64,000 nucleotides of DNA, from the NCBI GenBank assembly GCA_024698585.1, contig JAILRB010000024.1, positions 17,716 to 81,715 on the forward strand, read 5' to 3'. Shown here piece after piece: positions 47,801 through 53,367 of the stretch. Under the pieces are notes generated by a model, which saw only the letters and a program-made list of their open reading frames with translations, was not told the DNA's origin and did not search any database. The DNA comes from Eubacterium sp. (GTDB lineage: Bacteria > Bacillota > Clostridia > Lachnospirales > Lachnospiraceae). A program made the position numbers and the translations under genes. Each line of letters begins with the position of its first letter. The first letter of the stretch is position 1.

Positions 47801-49764
47801 TTTTTGGAGTGGATGGTAAAGATACTATCTTCTGTTATACAAAATCAGAAAATAAGGAAACTGTTAGAACACTTTCTAAAGATGAAGGATTCATTGCAGA
47901 AATGAAAATGGGAATTCTCGATGGAAAGGTTCAGGTGGGTTATGTGAATGATGAGGACCATGACACATCCACAGAAGAAGATGAAAAATGTAAATTGCTT
48001 GATGTTTCAACTGCTTCTGCAAAAACTGTTGATGCAGCTGCGAGAAGTGTACAGTTTGTAAAATATGATGGAAAAGATTCTTTCGTATGGAATGCAAAGC
48101 ATAATTTATATCGTTTAGTTTCAGAAAATGGAACACCGGAAAAATTATTGAGTAAAGATAATTTGCCATATTCAGATCTTCAGTTCATTAGTGACGGAGA
48201 GAACAGTCATATTGTTTATAGAAGGCAATCTGATAATAAATCCGAAATCTGTTTTGTATCTTACGATCCAATTGCTAAGCAGTGGGGTGAGGAAGTTACA
48301 TACACAAATCAAAATGATTACTTAGAAAATGCTTCCGGAGCATATTTGGATGGACAACTATATTTGGCATTAAGTGATAAGAAGGTCGAATTCTTTGAGA
48401 GTGATAATGGAATCGCGGATATGCGTGTGGAAAATAGCATTTGTTTCATGCAGCCTGCTGTTAGCGCGAAGGCTAAAGTTACAGGCGTTACCGTGGATGA
48501 ACATCAGGTAATTCCGGGAGGAAAGGTTACTGCTAAGATTGCGGTTCGTAATCAGGGAATCAGTTCGACAAAGGATATTCAGGTAAAAGTTCTTGACCCG
48601 AACGGCAAAGTGGTTTGCAGTGAGCAGATTGCAGAAAATGTTCTTCCGGGTCAGACTGTGGAAGTAGAACAGGTAATCAAATTGCCTTATGCATTTGAAA
48701 AACAGAACTATACAATAAAAATTTACACAGATGGCAAATTGACGGATGAGTTTACGAAGGCGATTGGAACGGCAGATCTGGAAGTGTCCACAAGAGTGTT
48801 CCTGAAAAATGGAACTACCGTCCGTGCAACGGTTGCAAATAAGGGACTTGTTCCGGCAAACGGAAAAATAATTTTCTATAATGCGGATGATCCGGATGAA
48901 ATTTATCAGACCAAAGATTTTGATGAAATGGCTTACGGCGATACGGCAGTCTTTGAGTACTGTGTTCCACAGGCAAAACTTAAGGATGTAGGTCTGAGAC
49001 AAATTGGTGTGCGCGTTGAAACAGAAGTGGAACAGGAATTTACAGACAATGATGAAACCGTTGCTACAATTCTTTTAAGAGAAAACAAAACATGTAGCGA
49101 TATTACTTTTGTGAATGGAGAAGAAAAATTCCTTCGTTACACCAGCGACGCAGAAACATTGAATGATATTCCGGTACCCGCAGCAAAAGAGGGATATCAT
49201 TTCGATGGATGGTTCTATAATGGAGCCGTAGTTACAACTAAGACTGTATTCAAAGAGAATGCAACCGTTACTGCAAAATGGACGAAGAATGGAAGCAGTG
49301 AAAAGGAACCTCAGAAACCAGATCCGAAGCCGATTAAGAAACCGGTAGTGAACAATGGAATTAAGATTGGAACAAAGGTTACCGTCGGTGGAGTGATTTA
49401 TCAGGTGAAATCCAATGATCAGGTTGCTGTTGTTGGCGTGGCAAATAAGAAGAGCAAGAAGCTGACAATTGCTGATGTGGTTAAGGTTCAGAATAAAGTC
49501 TTCAAGGTAACAGAAATTAAGAAGAATGCGGTTAAGAGATGTAAAAAATTGAAGAGTCTTGTGATTGGAAAAAATGTCACGACAATCGCAGCCAAGGCAA
49601 TCAGTGGTTGTAAGGCATTAAAGAAGATTACAGTGAAATCAATGATTCTTACAAAGGTCGGTAAAAAGGCCATTGCAAAAATTCATAAGAAAGCAGTCAT
49701 AAAAGTTCCGAAGAAGAATAAGAAATTATACAAGAAATTCTTTAAAGGATTGAAAGTGAAATAA
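35866..49764 (+). CDS. Giant (4632-residue) secreted multidomain surface protein
   Basis: Start chosen at ATG 35866, six bases after AGGAGG. Signal peptide about 1-35 (hydrophobic LLSSILVVTVMLQTV, cleavage near VQA). Domains in order: a fibronectin-III-like module (about 56-135); a beta-repeat region (about 146-1908) with four units of about 400 residues, each with a GTLDLNG/GTLNLNG core at 346, 747, 1154 and 1539; about six fibronectin-III modules (about 1908-2870); two carboxypeptidase-regulatory-like folds (about 2962-3045 and 3245-3330); a beta-rich stretch (about 3546-3796); a propeller-like part (about 3826-4192); two CARDB-like modules (about 4204-4405); an InlB B-repeat-like module (about 4407-4475); a Pro/Lys linker; and a lysine-rich BspA-like LRR end. 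No LPXTG or membrane anchor is seen. Likely an adhesin or glycan-binding scaffold; no enzyme domain recognised. Confidence 0.9.
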   Translation: MRKLSWKRIGKKLLSSILVVTVMLQTVDLSAVVQAVEPIMILEPGSEVIPVEETKDLKVTDSSATAIDLEWIEHVGIKEYRVYRDNVMIDTTGLCSYSDVGISDLDEEEFTHEYKVEAVDENDQVTWTSDTVEAVALDNYDTYSSNTLSNKKMVVNHFNVSSYTTAINSEIEVYGDLVVRGNFNLIDSKMIVHGNVYVTNQFVMASSSNESDDFPYLLVEGDFHWDNHYSNTLSLGTVEVKGNFYDCTTYMAESCNYLTFMPGEQQKFIFSGDKKQVINLNSNSRFAILELKNDSEEGIVAENDLRASEIIYHNTNVSGMDDEGYQEGWKLEKDEEVEGGLNLSKGTLDLNGHKLTVKGDLNQIGGTIQLNGGELDVQGDYNARKYVVEEGDIIYKSSTGRIIMKNEADVLRIQGNINWYSNHSTENDLTNGKIYVDGNIENHAGDTVFQMGNFKVCDQAELFLTAGKEHQFSSSDTYWMEIASLNLEKNAVLKSDGNIVVSKYLDASQGTVEGILKIGNAIDIADKYYKGDVELTCVSGWEVSGDYEIDGTMYVGDCPDWSTNNIIVKDLVVNSDIYLETSTLTVKNDVTVKNGCLNIETGTLVIGGDLNVIESGEIEMEEPEAKITVEGNINWSSNWGSVLKDGQIVLKGNFNQTNGEFSNISCTGNHTLIMAGTKKQEIHFDNTDACLNIVNVENQVGVQCNDKTSINQVVGHIDGYEFDGEGVSGWTLTENEVIDGDFVLKEGTLNLNGKELHVKGNFIQPAGKVNFAGGKLVVDGDYILSKISKADGNVSYGKSSGTMIMNNNQDELIVQGSMVVASGKMMESDLSSGAIYLKKDLKQIYCGRNSHFVTSDDHKIVFNGSEKQNVEVETSGISGTNFANIEISNAKGIVLKQNLTVTGEISTNGNPVDGFISLTLNTFIKDDIFKGNLLITDQYNFAKGLTVEGTLKVYGGQVYINEDITVDDLECENGNLSINYSALTVNNDTVLTATDFDLNNGVFSIDGKFTMKEGRVSYYDPDWGKIEQLKQSFGSGSGYLIIGGDAEMQGSFSGDFSTEVEGNVSLENFQTEIDQVFSFCGEQKQRVQLDKESCYIGVIALNNISTEGVYFEQSIPCQTIFENTCHYVCGEENTVGWTVKADQVIDGDLNLCQGTLDLNGHNLVVKGNLEQFGGTIDINGGCLTIEGDAFLRSNAICQMDDENDKMVVLGSIRANELSFDKGELSVGGSLDLIGFDGGDDFTLRLTGDGYLTLYDVTVGTLDITGNSTISPHYVNVTKMVKGKTNKINGTINIGENTRFENDTYNGKGLSLYNLNYSHPLKTTGNLSINNCTITEDIECKNLDIYATKINNCMVKVNGKLIKDYEFGEKTFLTNSTLYVHGNYGIEGSDDYILCDEKSRLIFGNNLTISDNSFECPGIIEVKKHLTITPANGLVSTRETAFELEEMPDNLPDSYYETGIYNIVLSGTKLQKVQISSKCLCYGIDIQNESTEGVVFENGYIPARHIKTNGNKVITSGEGVDGWKLTEDTVIEDDLYLIAGTLDLNGHQLTVNGDFNIGSGVLFFNKGSVVVNGNFGLQSKTVKDGKVSYGYGVGSIQMLYPEDSLLVKGDFVANSSINNSYHCFDGTIDVKGNVKSVQNFVNYWFRPVNKNTFILSGESEQVISCQGTSNNGETETREFEFANLKILNTSEEGIRLDAPIRATLISDPNQKLQETNYVSGKFDGVYTGKIKLDESTLDRDIEGTGTIEISSRLNLSGHTIKANNIIVKKGVDVNKGALIATNLLSVEGGQMNMKYAQDYVFAGKKFVTSSTGASLQVLSDGVLEIRGDFEQVGSGKNFYASGNHTTIFSGKEYVDGKQNIQKITFENASSNHFAKVIFYRPIEEGFVLSHPIQNISTSYEVREDELEVIDPASNLEASDITTTSVSLNWTASPNESVVGYEVYRNGQKIQTVASCNYTDNGVNPDTEYTYYVCAINQVKDSSEPTDSVTVRTQKDTEAPRKITYAYISEVGGKHVLLRWNASSDNVGVDHYDIYRDGSYLNHVGSSELAYRDETVELDENYEYEVVAVDAAGNQSKKSDGVVIKVELPQITRVEPANNGRISGTASTLTCYFKPVIYSNVYKGDIEYWNGNDWVKVSRFTIPTRQYSSTEKYMTSGMILPDNIESPVKVRYTIYDTDNCVTQKEVSYEIDREPPKAVTNLKVSSDNGMVFLSWDASVSYDCKGYRIYRRSENGSYTSVGYVDGKDDVQFTDYKAEIGKVYYYTVTAVDEFYLESITNPETYVLVKEDKQKPEIVSITGDKKFSNQGTFVVEATDNFKVDNVDLYCRPENGSWAKCGTLDSHKDDEFTFEVDFSEFTEGCYEISAIAEDANQNRTDLSDSSKRVKIQVDHTGIDKIEGLSGTGFENYAILKWQKPANKDIAYYIVEQKINGQYKEILKVKNTEQVQVKKLETNREYQFRVVGYDDVENKGEYSEEITIQTTEDEQAPVIRTNSEKELYANERVTLPLIVEDNGNLKQITLQYTYDNETINTITSFEYEEGEKLVSLDCPFSVRNLAEGTVHVICTAKDYAGNVAEVNVMDVVIDHTAPKAVSALTGHGEAGSNFLRWDYGDSDVTFYIYRKLSTETNYTKIAEATSNTYVDVTAAYGKQYQYKIAVVDRAANRSDYSEVITLQRLIDSECPVISAMTPKDGTKVARQVVLSTLVTDNTGIDKVVFEYRERFDVNGSWTLIGEASGANDGKYPEKEWDVESLESKDYSVRAIAYDYEGNASEPCYKVYTVDNDAPKAVTVTAKGIGYGAKLEWTKADEQDFDHYEVFRKEHSKKKYEYVNSTKEISYVDEDLKPLEAYDYIVYAVDDVDNKSASQVITVSTTDEDIKAPVINIGLGYSVREGEEWNAQDLITTDNSGDDIAIDYIVGDDIYHGKDTPITFDEQGNQEVTVRATDPSGNTSEKKVDVEVRSRQAAKLEVTVMTDSPSNPALIANAYINIATSDADSGTNYNADGMGKAQIALEPGTYIVSAFAQGYKVSRKTVRIAKGADKKLTISLKEGKVVDASLTTTALSPAEIIELGVDLENPANWYQYTWITIDSDGNNLPPLLIGEKGIVVKGKELKIHIYTTEVLKDMFSVDMVIYNLAESNAEFDLVNGVATLNLPYGLSMLDTNTENSVVRGVEDIPGGQKAQLSWYIKADEPGKYDNITATYNGTFEPFHAPVSVTATSNPITADYSDSTSRPDYDDGFLEDPENAESLDINVVGEDKDGLHAVQGAVVSIEERSGLGCSSFTNSKGVAELLIDKDEDRTFTLTVTAKGYQEYIDTNFTDYESGYCEIRIYKEGYIPGDEDSPFDEDEYQLKMVSAMMNGSINILDQSHHDINTALDTELNFIFSFDNEVESVELISGGVTLGRVNKVGSKTARITAKSKDFVKDGKIQVKAETHIDGKEVSETYNFSWLSARDVVITGVKMTGYSNDADLLAEQKVICTYFAAKTLTFTISYDNSVNVEEFEIVQDGKVVGKSKNNTVKFTLGKLEADKDVYAKTIVDGKSSDTVPLTLVVVDEPDGEHGFSFEGDGISFKFPSNVPLLGGHEVKLNDLPEIPITCEFKEDYMEFGFTYSPEKIELEDELEVSMGLSLKVRKGYLEKKASGTLTFEAKCSCETESQVYWGVIPCTLGFEVGIGGSVDAKIEVDNKFNFAASGRLELKGTLGFTAGIGFTDFELGGYGELETSLDFLFELMKYFRPHELSLSGAAGLRAEAAKFEWKLELIRGKIAYDFEKDEITTEGSIGIESKSSKMGNRQLKYSLTSGNSVKVANRDYLNYDRPWNTSAADGDFHVLQQHAYTSAKPKLVSCGNTLMMFFIDDEPSREAEDRGKLVYSIYNKQNKTWSVPIAVNDDGTDDNQFEVYENGEDVYIIWQDAEKSRVGVKDLISGTEMYRLSMAKYSTSTGRVEQLGTIAETEGNNKFEMLPNILEKQGTVYAVWKENSENDIFGVDGKDTIFCYTKSENKETVRTLSKDEGFIAEMKMGILDGKVQVGYVNDEDHDTSTEEDEKCKLLDVSTASAKTVDAAARSVQFVKYDGKDSFVWNAKHNLYRLVSENGTPEKLLSKDNLPYSDLQFISDGENSHIVYRRQSDNKSEICFVSYDPIAKQWGEEVTYTNQNDYLENASGAYLDGQLYLALSDKKVEFFESDNGIADMRVENSICFMQPAVSAKAKVTGVTVDEHQVIPGGKVTAKIAVRNQGISSTKDIQVKVLDPNGKVVCSEQIAENVLPGQTVEVEQVIKLPYAFEKQNYTIKIYTDGKLTDEFTKAIGTADLEVSTRVFLKNGTTVRATVANKGLVPANGKIIFYNADDPDEIYQTKDFDEMAYGDTAVFEYCVPQAKLKDVGLRQIGVRVETEVEQEFTDNDETVATILLRENKTCSDITFVNGEEKFLRYTSDAETLNDIPVPAAKEGYHFDGWFYNGAVVTTKTVFKENATVTAKWTKNGSSEKEPQKPDPKPIKKPVVNNGIKIGTKVTVGGVIYQVKSNDQVAVVGVANKKSKKLTIADVVKVQNKVFKVTEIKKNAVKRCKKLKSLVIGKNVTTIAAKAISGCKALKKITVKSMILTKVGKKAIAKIHKKAVIKVPKKNKKLYKKFFKGLKVK
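36901..40560 (+). repeat. Four diverged ~1.2-kb coding repeats within the giant gene
   Basis: The GTLDLNG-type core begins at 36901, 38104, 39325 and 40480, so the period is 1203, 1221 and 1155 bases. Each unit also has a GWxL(T/E) lead-in and a VxGD(Y/F) follow-on. The copies are too diverged at the DNA level for easy recombination, so this is an old protein-level duplication. Confidence 0.8.
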
Positions 49765-49782
49765 GCTGAAAAACAATGAAAG

Positions 49783-49815
49783 ACCTGTGTCGGGGAGTCC
49801 CGATACAGGTTTTTT
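49783..49815 (+). terminator. Rho-independent terminator of the giant gene
   Basis: ACCTGTGTCGGG (49783-49794) pairs with CCCGATACAGGT (49799-49810) apart from one G-T position, with a four-base loop and a T run through 49815. It begins 18 bases after the stop codon. Confidence 0.93.
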
Positions 49816-50212
49816 CTGTATTAAATCAAAAAAAATAAAAAATTCATCCCAACTCTAAAAAATGCTCCCCCAGTCGAAAATCGCCGATAAAAATATTTTT
49901 CTTGTGTTTTATCAATTTTGCCACACAAAGGAAGAAGAAAAAAATGAAAAATAGACAAAAGCAAAAAACTCAAACATAGGAAATAAAGGGGGTTGAGAGG
50001 GGTGATTATACACAATGAACAAAAATCCTGAGATGCCCTTGGAATGCGCCTTCCGGCGTTGTAAAAAACGTTTTTAGAGGGTAAAATCTGAAGTAGAAAT
50101 TCATATGAAAATTTTCCACCTTTTCGTAAGATTACTATCTGTTAAGAGATGAAACTCAATGATAAAATTCAGACAACAAGAAAAAAATGTTGAACGAATA
50201 AGGAGGAAAAAA
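49816..50212 (+). other. Intergenic regulatory region between the giant gene and the sugar-transport operon
   Basis: This gap of about 400 bases has no convincing gene. It holds an AT-rich stretch (about 49816-49990), a promoter with an embedded palindrome at 50059-50087, and the AGGAGG of the next gene at 50201-50206. A minus-strand open frame over 50101-50406 is a shadow of the binding-protein gene. Confidence 0.6.
50059..50087 (+). promoter_or_regulatory. Predicted promoter with LacI/CcpA-like operator in its spacer
   Basis: TTGTAA (50059-50064) and TAAAAT (50082-50087) are 17 bases apart. The spacer region contains the perfect 12-base palindrome AAAAACGTTTTT (50064-50075) with a central CG, the form used by LacI/GalR-family repressors and related to catabolite sites. 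No LacI-type gene is in the window, so the regulator would be encoded elsewhere (for example CcpA). Confidence 0.55.
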
Positions 50213-51529
50213 ATGAGAAAGTTTAACAAATTTGCATCAATTGCTTTATCCGTTGCCATGGTTGCAACAATGGCTGTTGGATGTGGAAACAGTGACACAA
50301 AGAAGGCTGGTGGCGGAAAGTCAGCAGACGGAAAAGTAACCATTAAGTTATTTTCAAACTTAACAGATCGTAAGAATGGACAGGGACTAGTAGAACAGAC
50401 AATCATTGATGAATATGAGAAAGAAAATCCAAACGTTACGATTGAAGTGGAAGCATTGGATGAAGAAGCTTATAAGACGAAATTTAAAGCTTATTCCATG
50501 TCAGGTATGCCAGATGTCGTTAGTATCTGGGGACAGCCGGCATTCCTTGATGAAGTAGTTGAAGCAGGCGTACTTGCTGAATTAAATCAGGATGATTACA
50601 AAGATTATCAGTTCGTTGAAGGATCATTGAGCGGATATACATATGATGGTAAGTTATATGGTCTTCCAAGAAACACAGATATCGGCGTATTCTATTACAA
50701 CCAGAAAATGTTCGAAGATAATGGTTGGGAAGTACCTAAGACTTATGATGAATTATTAGAATTAGGAAAGAAAATCAATGAAAAAGGTATCGTTCCGGTA
50801 GCAATGGATGGTGGAGACGGATGGCCACTTTGCTGCTACTTAGCAGATGTTCTTTTCAAGATTACAGGAACAGATTACTTAGACACAGTTAGCAAGGCAA
50901 TGGAATCAGGAGATTTCAGTTCTGATGAAATGAAGAAGGCAGCTCAGTTATTAAAGGATGCTGCAGATGCTAACCTTTTCCAGAAGGGTTACGATACTCA
51001 GGATTACGGCGCAGCGATGAACTTATTCACAAACGGACAGGCAGCAATGTTCTACATGGGAAGCTGGGAAACATCTATGGCTGTTAATGAAGATATTGCA
51101 GAAGATATCCGTACAAACATCAGAGTATTCACAATGCCAACTGTTGAAGGTGGAAAAGCTACAGCTACTGACATCTCAGCTTGGAACGGTGGTGGATATG
51201 CAGTAAGCGCTAACTCAGAAGTTAAGGAAGAAGCAATTAAGTTCTTAAACTACATGTATCAGCCAGAAAAGCTTTCTAAGCTTGGATGGGAAAACGGTGT
51301 TGGACTTTCAGCACAGGATCAGAGCTCATACATGACAGGTGATGAAACAGAACTTCAGAAGCAGATTGTAGAAATTTTAAGTAACTCAACAAATCTTTCA
51401 GGAACACCAATTAACGACTTAGGAACATCAGCATTTAAGACAACGATTGAAAGTGAAATTCAGAGTGTTTGTAATGGAAGTAAGAGTGTAGATGATTTTC
51501 TTTCAGCACTTGGCGGGGCTTGTAAATAA
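50213..51529 (+). CDS. ABC transporter sugar-binding lipoprotein (CUT1 type)
   Basis: A 438-residue extracellular solute-binding protein of family 1. The signal has a lipobox ending in MAVGC, so the Cys near 24 should be lipidated, followed by a glycine/lysine-rich linker and the mature fold (KLFSNLTDRKNG, MPDVVSIWGQPAFLDEV, YGLPRNTDIGVFYYNQKMFE). Start set at ATG 50213 seven bases after AGGAGG; a longer start at 50159 is not supported. It delivers an oligosaccharide to the two permeases downstream. The ligand is probably a beta-galactoside or beta-glucan-like oligosaccharide, judging by the enzymes in the operon. Confidence 0.93.
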   Translation: MRKFNKFASIALSVAMVATMAVGCGNSDTKKAGGGKSADGKVTIKLFSNLTDRKNGQGLVEQTIIDEYEKENPNVTIEVEALDEEAYKTKFKAYSMSGMPDVVSIWGQPAFLDEVVEAGVLAELNQDDYKDYQFVEGSLSGYTYDGKLYGLPRNTDIGVFYYNQKMFEDNGWEVPKTYDELLELGKKINEKGIVPVAMDGGDGWPLCCYLADVLFKITGTDYLDTVSKAMESGDFSSDEMKKAAQLLKDAADANLFQKGYDTQDYGAAMNLFTNGQAAMFYMGSWETSMAVNEDIAEDIRTNIRVFTMPTVEGGKATATDISAWNGGGYAVSANSEVKEEAIKFLNYMYQPEKLSKLGWENGVGLSAQDQSSYMTGDETELQKQIVEILSNSTNLSGTPINDLGTSAFKTTIESEIQSVCNGSKSVDDFLSALGGACK

Positions 51530-51550
51530 TTAACGATGAAAGAAACATTG

Positions 51551-51579
51551 GGCCGCCGGATATTTCGGCGGCCTATTTT
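51551..51579 (+). terminator. GC-rich hairpin between the binding protein and the permeases (partial terminator)
   Basis: GGCCGCCG (51551-51558) pairs with CGGCGGCC (51566-51573) over a seven-base loop, followed by TATTTTT. Placed inside an operon, 15 bases before the permease ribosome binding site, it likely stops part of the transcription, so that the binding protein is made in excess over the membrane subunits. Confidence 0.75.
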
Positions 51580-51594
51580 TATAAGGAGTTAAAG

Positions 51595-52521
51595 ATGAAA
51601 AAGTTATATAGTAATAAGTTGGTTATTTTAAGCCTCATATTACCGGGATTATTATTGTTTATATTTGCGATTCTTGCTCCAATCTGCTTAAGTGTTTACT
51701 ATGGATTCACCGATTACACCGGTATGGGAAACTTTAATATGATTGGTTGGGAGAATTACAAGAATTTGCTTCACGATGAAGTCTTCATGGTGTCGCTTAG
51801 AAACTCGCTGTTATTAGCAATTGGTTTTATCTGTATTCAGCATCCGATTGCGATGATTGTCGCAGCAGTATTGGATAAATTGGGAGGAAAGGCAGAAAGC
51901 TTTTTCAGATGTGTTTACTTTATACCGAATGTTATTTCTATCGCAGTAATCGCAAAACTTTGGAGCTTTATTTATAATCCAAGTTTTGGTTTGCTCAATA
52001 ACATTATTAAGGCGTTTGGGGGATCAGGAAATATTAACTGGTTGGATGAAGACAAAGCCATATGGTCTGTGCTTCTTGTTTTGATTTGGCACGGCTTTGG
52101 ATGGGGTATGTTAATTTATTATACGGGAATCAAGAACATTGATCCGGTTCTTTATGAAGCAGCGGCGATTGATGGAGCAAGCCAGAGACAGGCATTTATT
52201 CATGTAACATTACCATTGATGAAACCGGTCATTCAGGTAAATGTCACCATGGCTGTTATCTCAGCATTGAAGCAGATGGAAACCGTTTATCTGTTGACAC
52301 AGGGTGGCCCTGGAAATAGTACTCAGTTTGCAGCCAACTATTTATATCAGCAGGGATTTACCGCATATAAGTATGGATATGGTAATGCCATCGGTGTCAT
52401 CTTCATTATTATTTGTTTGATTACAACGGTTGCATTAAATAAGGTATTCGAAGACCGTGATGAAGTAAAACTTCGTAAACTGGAACAGAAGAATAGAAAA
52501 AAAGTAAGGAGGGTTGCATAA
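51595..52521 (+). CDS. Sugar ABC transporter permease (MalF/LacF-like)
   Basis: A 308-residue permease with six predicted membrane segments. The EAA loop is visible as EAAAIDGASQRQAFIHVTLP, which docks to the ATPase. The N-terminus is typical of CUT1 permeases of the MalF type without the large periplasmic insert. No ATPase gene is present in the operon; a shared MsmK/UgpC-type ATPase elsewhere is expected, as is common in Firmicutes. AAGGAG lies just upstream. Confidence 0.93.
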   Translation: MKKLYSNKLVILSLILPGLLLFIFAILAPICLSVYYGFTDYTGMGNFNMIGWENYKNLLHDEVFMVSLRNSLLLAIGFICIQHPIAMIVAAVLDKLGGKAESFFRCVYFIPNVISIAVIAKLWSFIYNPSFGLLNNIIKAFGGSGNINWLDEDKAIWSVLLVLIWHGFGWGMLIYYTGIKNIDPVLYEAAAIDGASQRQAFIHVTLPLMKPVIQVNVTMAVISALKQMETVYLLTQGGPGNSTQFAANYLYQQGFTAYKYGYGNAIGVIFIIICLITTVALNKVFEDRDEVKLRKLEQKNRKKVRRVA

Positions 52522-53361
52522 ATGAATAAGAAGAAAAAGAAGAAATTTACGAAACCCTTTTTATGGTTAATATTAATTATCATTGCCGTAATTCAGATTT
52601 TCCCATTAGTCTGGTTGTTGGATTTTTCATTGGCAAGCAGTACGGAAATGTTTACCAGCGGATTATTGATTATTCCAAAGAAAATCCAGTGGGGAAACTA
52701 TACAAAGGCATTTACAGACGGACATTTCTTACTATATTTGAAGAATAGTATTTTGATAAATTTTTTGGCAGTAGTGTTGGTAATTATTGTTTCAATCATG
52801 GCTGGTTTTGCTTGCCGTCGAATGAGATGGAGACTTAGTGGATTTGTTAAGACCCTCTTATTGATGGGAATGATGATTCCGATTCATGCCACATTACTTC
52901 CGAACTATAAGATTTATACAGAACTGGGATTGACTGACACCATGTGGGCATTGCTGATTCCTTACGTGGCATTCTCATTGCCACAGGGATTATTCCTGAT
53001 GACCAGTTTTATTGAGTCAATTCCGATTGAATTGGAAGAAGCAGCAGTCATTGACGGTTGTGGTATTTACCGAATTATCTTCCAGGTAATTACACCGATG
53101 TTAAAAACATCCATTGCTACGGTATCCATTATGACATTCTTAAATAACTGGAACGAATTTATGATGGCAAGAATTTACTTAAGTTCTGACACATGGAAGA
53201 CCTTGCCATTCTCTATCCTGGACTTTACAGGACAGTACTCCTCGAATTATGCAATCCAGTTTGCCGTAATGACCCTTACCGCAGCTCCTGCAATTATTGT
53301 GTATATTATTTTAAATAAGCACATTACTAAGGGTGTAGCAATGGGTGCAGTTAAAGGATAA
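52522..53361 (+). CDS. Sugar ABC transporter permease (MalG/LacG-like)
   Basis: A 279-residue permease, starting on the base after the stop of the previous gene. It has a lysine-rich N-terminus, six membrane segments and the EAA loop EEAAVIDGCGIYRIIFQVITP. With the MalF-like partner it forms the translocation pathway. The NNWNEFMMARIYL segment is characteristic of the MalG-type subunit. Confidence 0.93.
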   Translation: MNKKKKKKFTKPFLWLILIIIAVIQIFPLVWLLDFSLASSTEMFTSGLLIIPKKIQWGNYTKAFTDGHFLLYLKNSILINFLAVVLVIIVSIMAGFACRRMRWRLSGFVKTLLLMGMMIPIHATLLPNYKIYTELGLTDTMWALLIPYVAFSLPQGLFLMTSFIESIPIELEEAAVIDGCGIYRIIFQVITPMLKTSIATVSIMTFLNNWNEFMMARIYLSSDTWKTLPFSILDFTGQYSSNYAIQFAVMTLTAAPAIIVYIILNKHITKGVAMGAVKG

Positions 53362-53367
53362 GGAATT

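Noticed and set aside
37000..49700. Minus-strand open frames of 60-210 codons opposite the giant gene
   Set aside because: They have no ribosome binding sites or recognisable motifs and follow the codon pattern of the plus-strand gene.
50101..50406. Minus-strand 101-codon frame across the start of the binding-protein gene
   Set aside because: It is antisense to the lipoprotein signal and promoter region and shows no family pattern.
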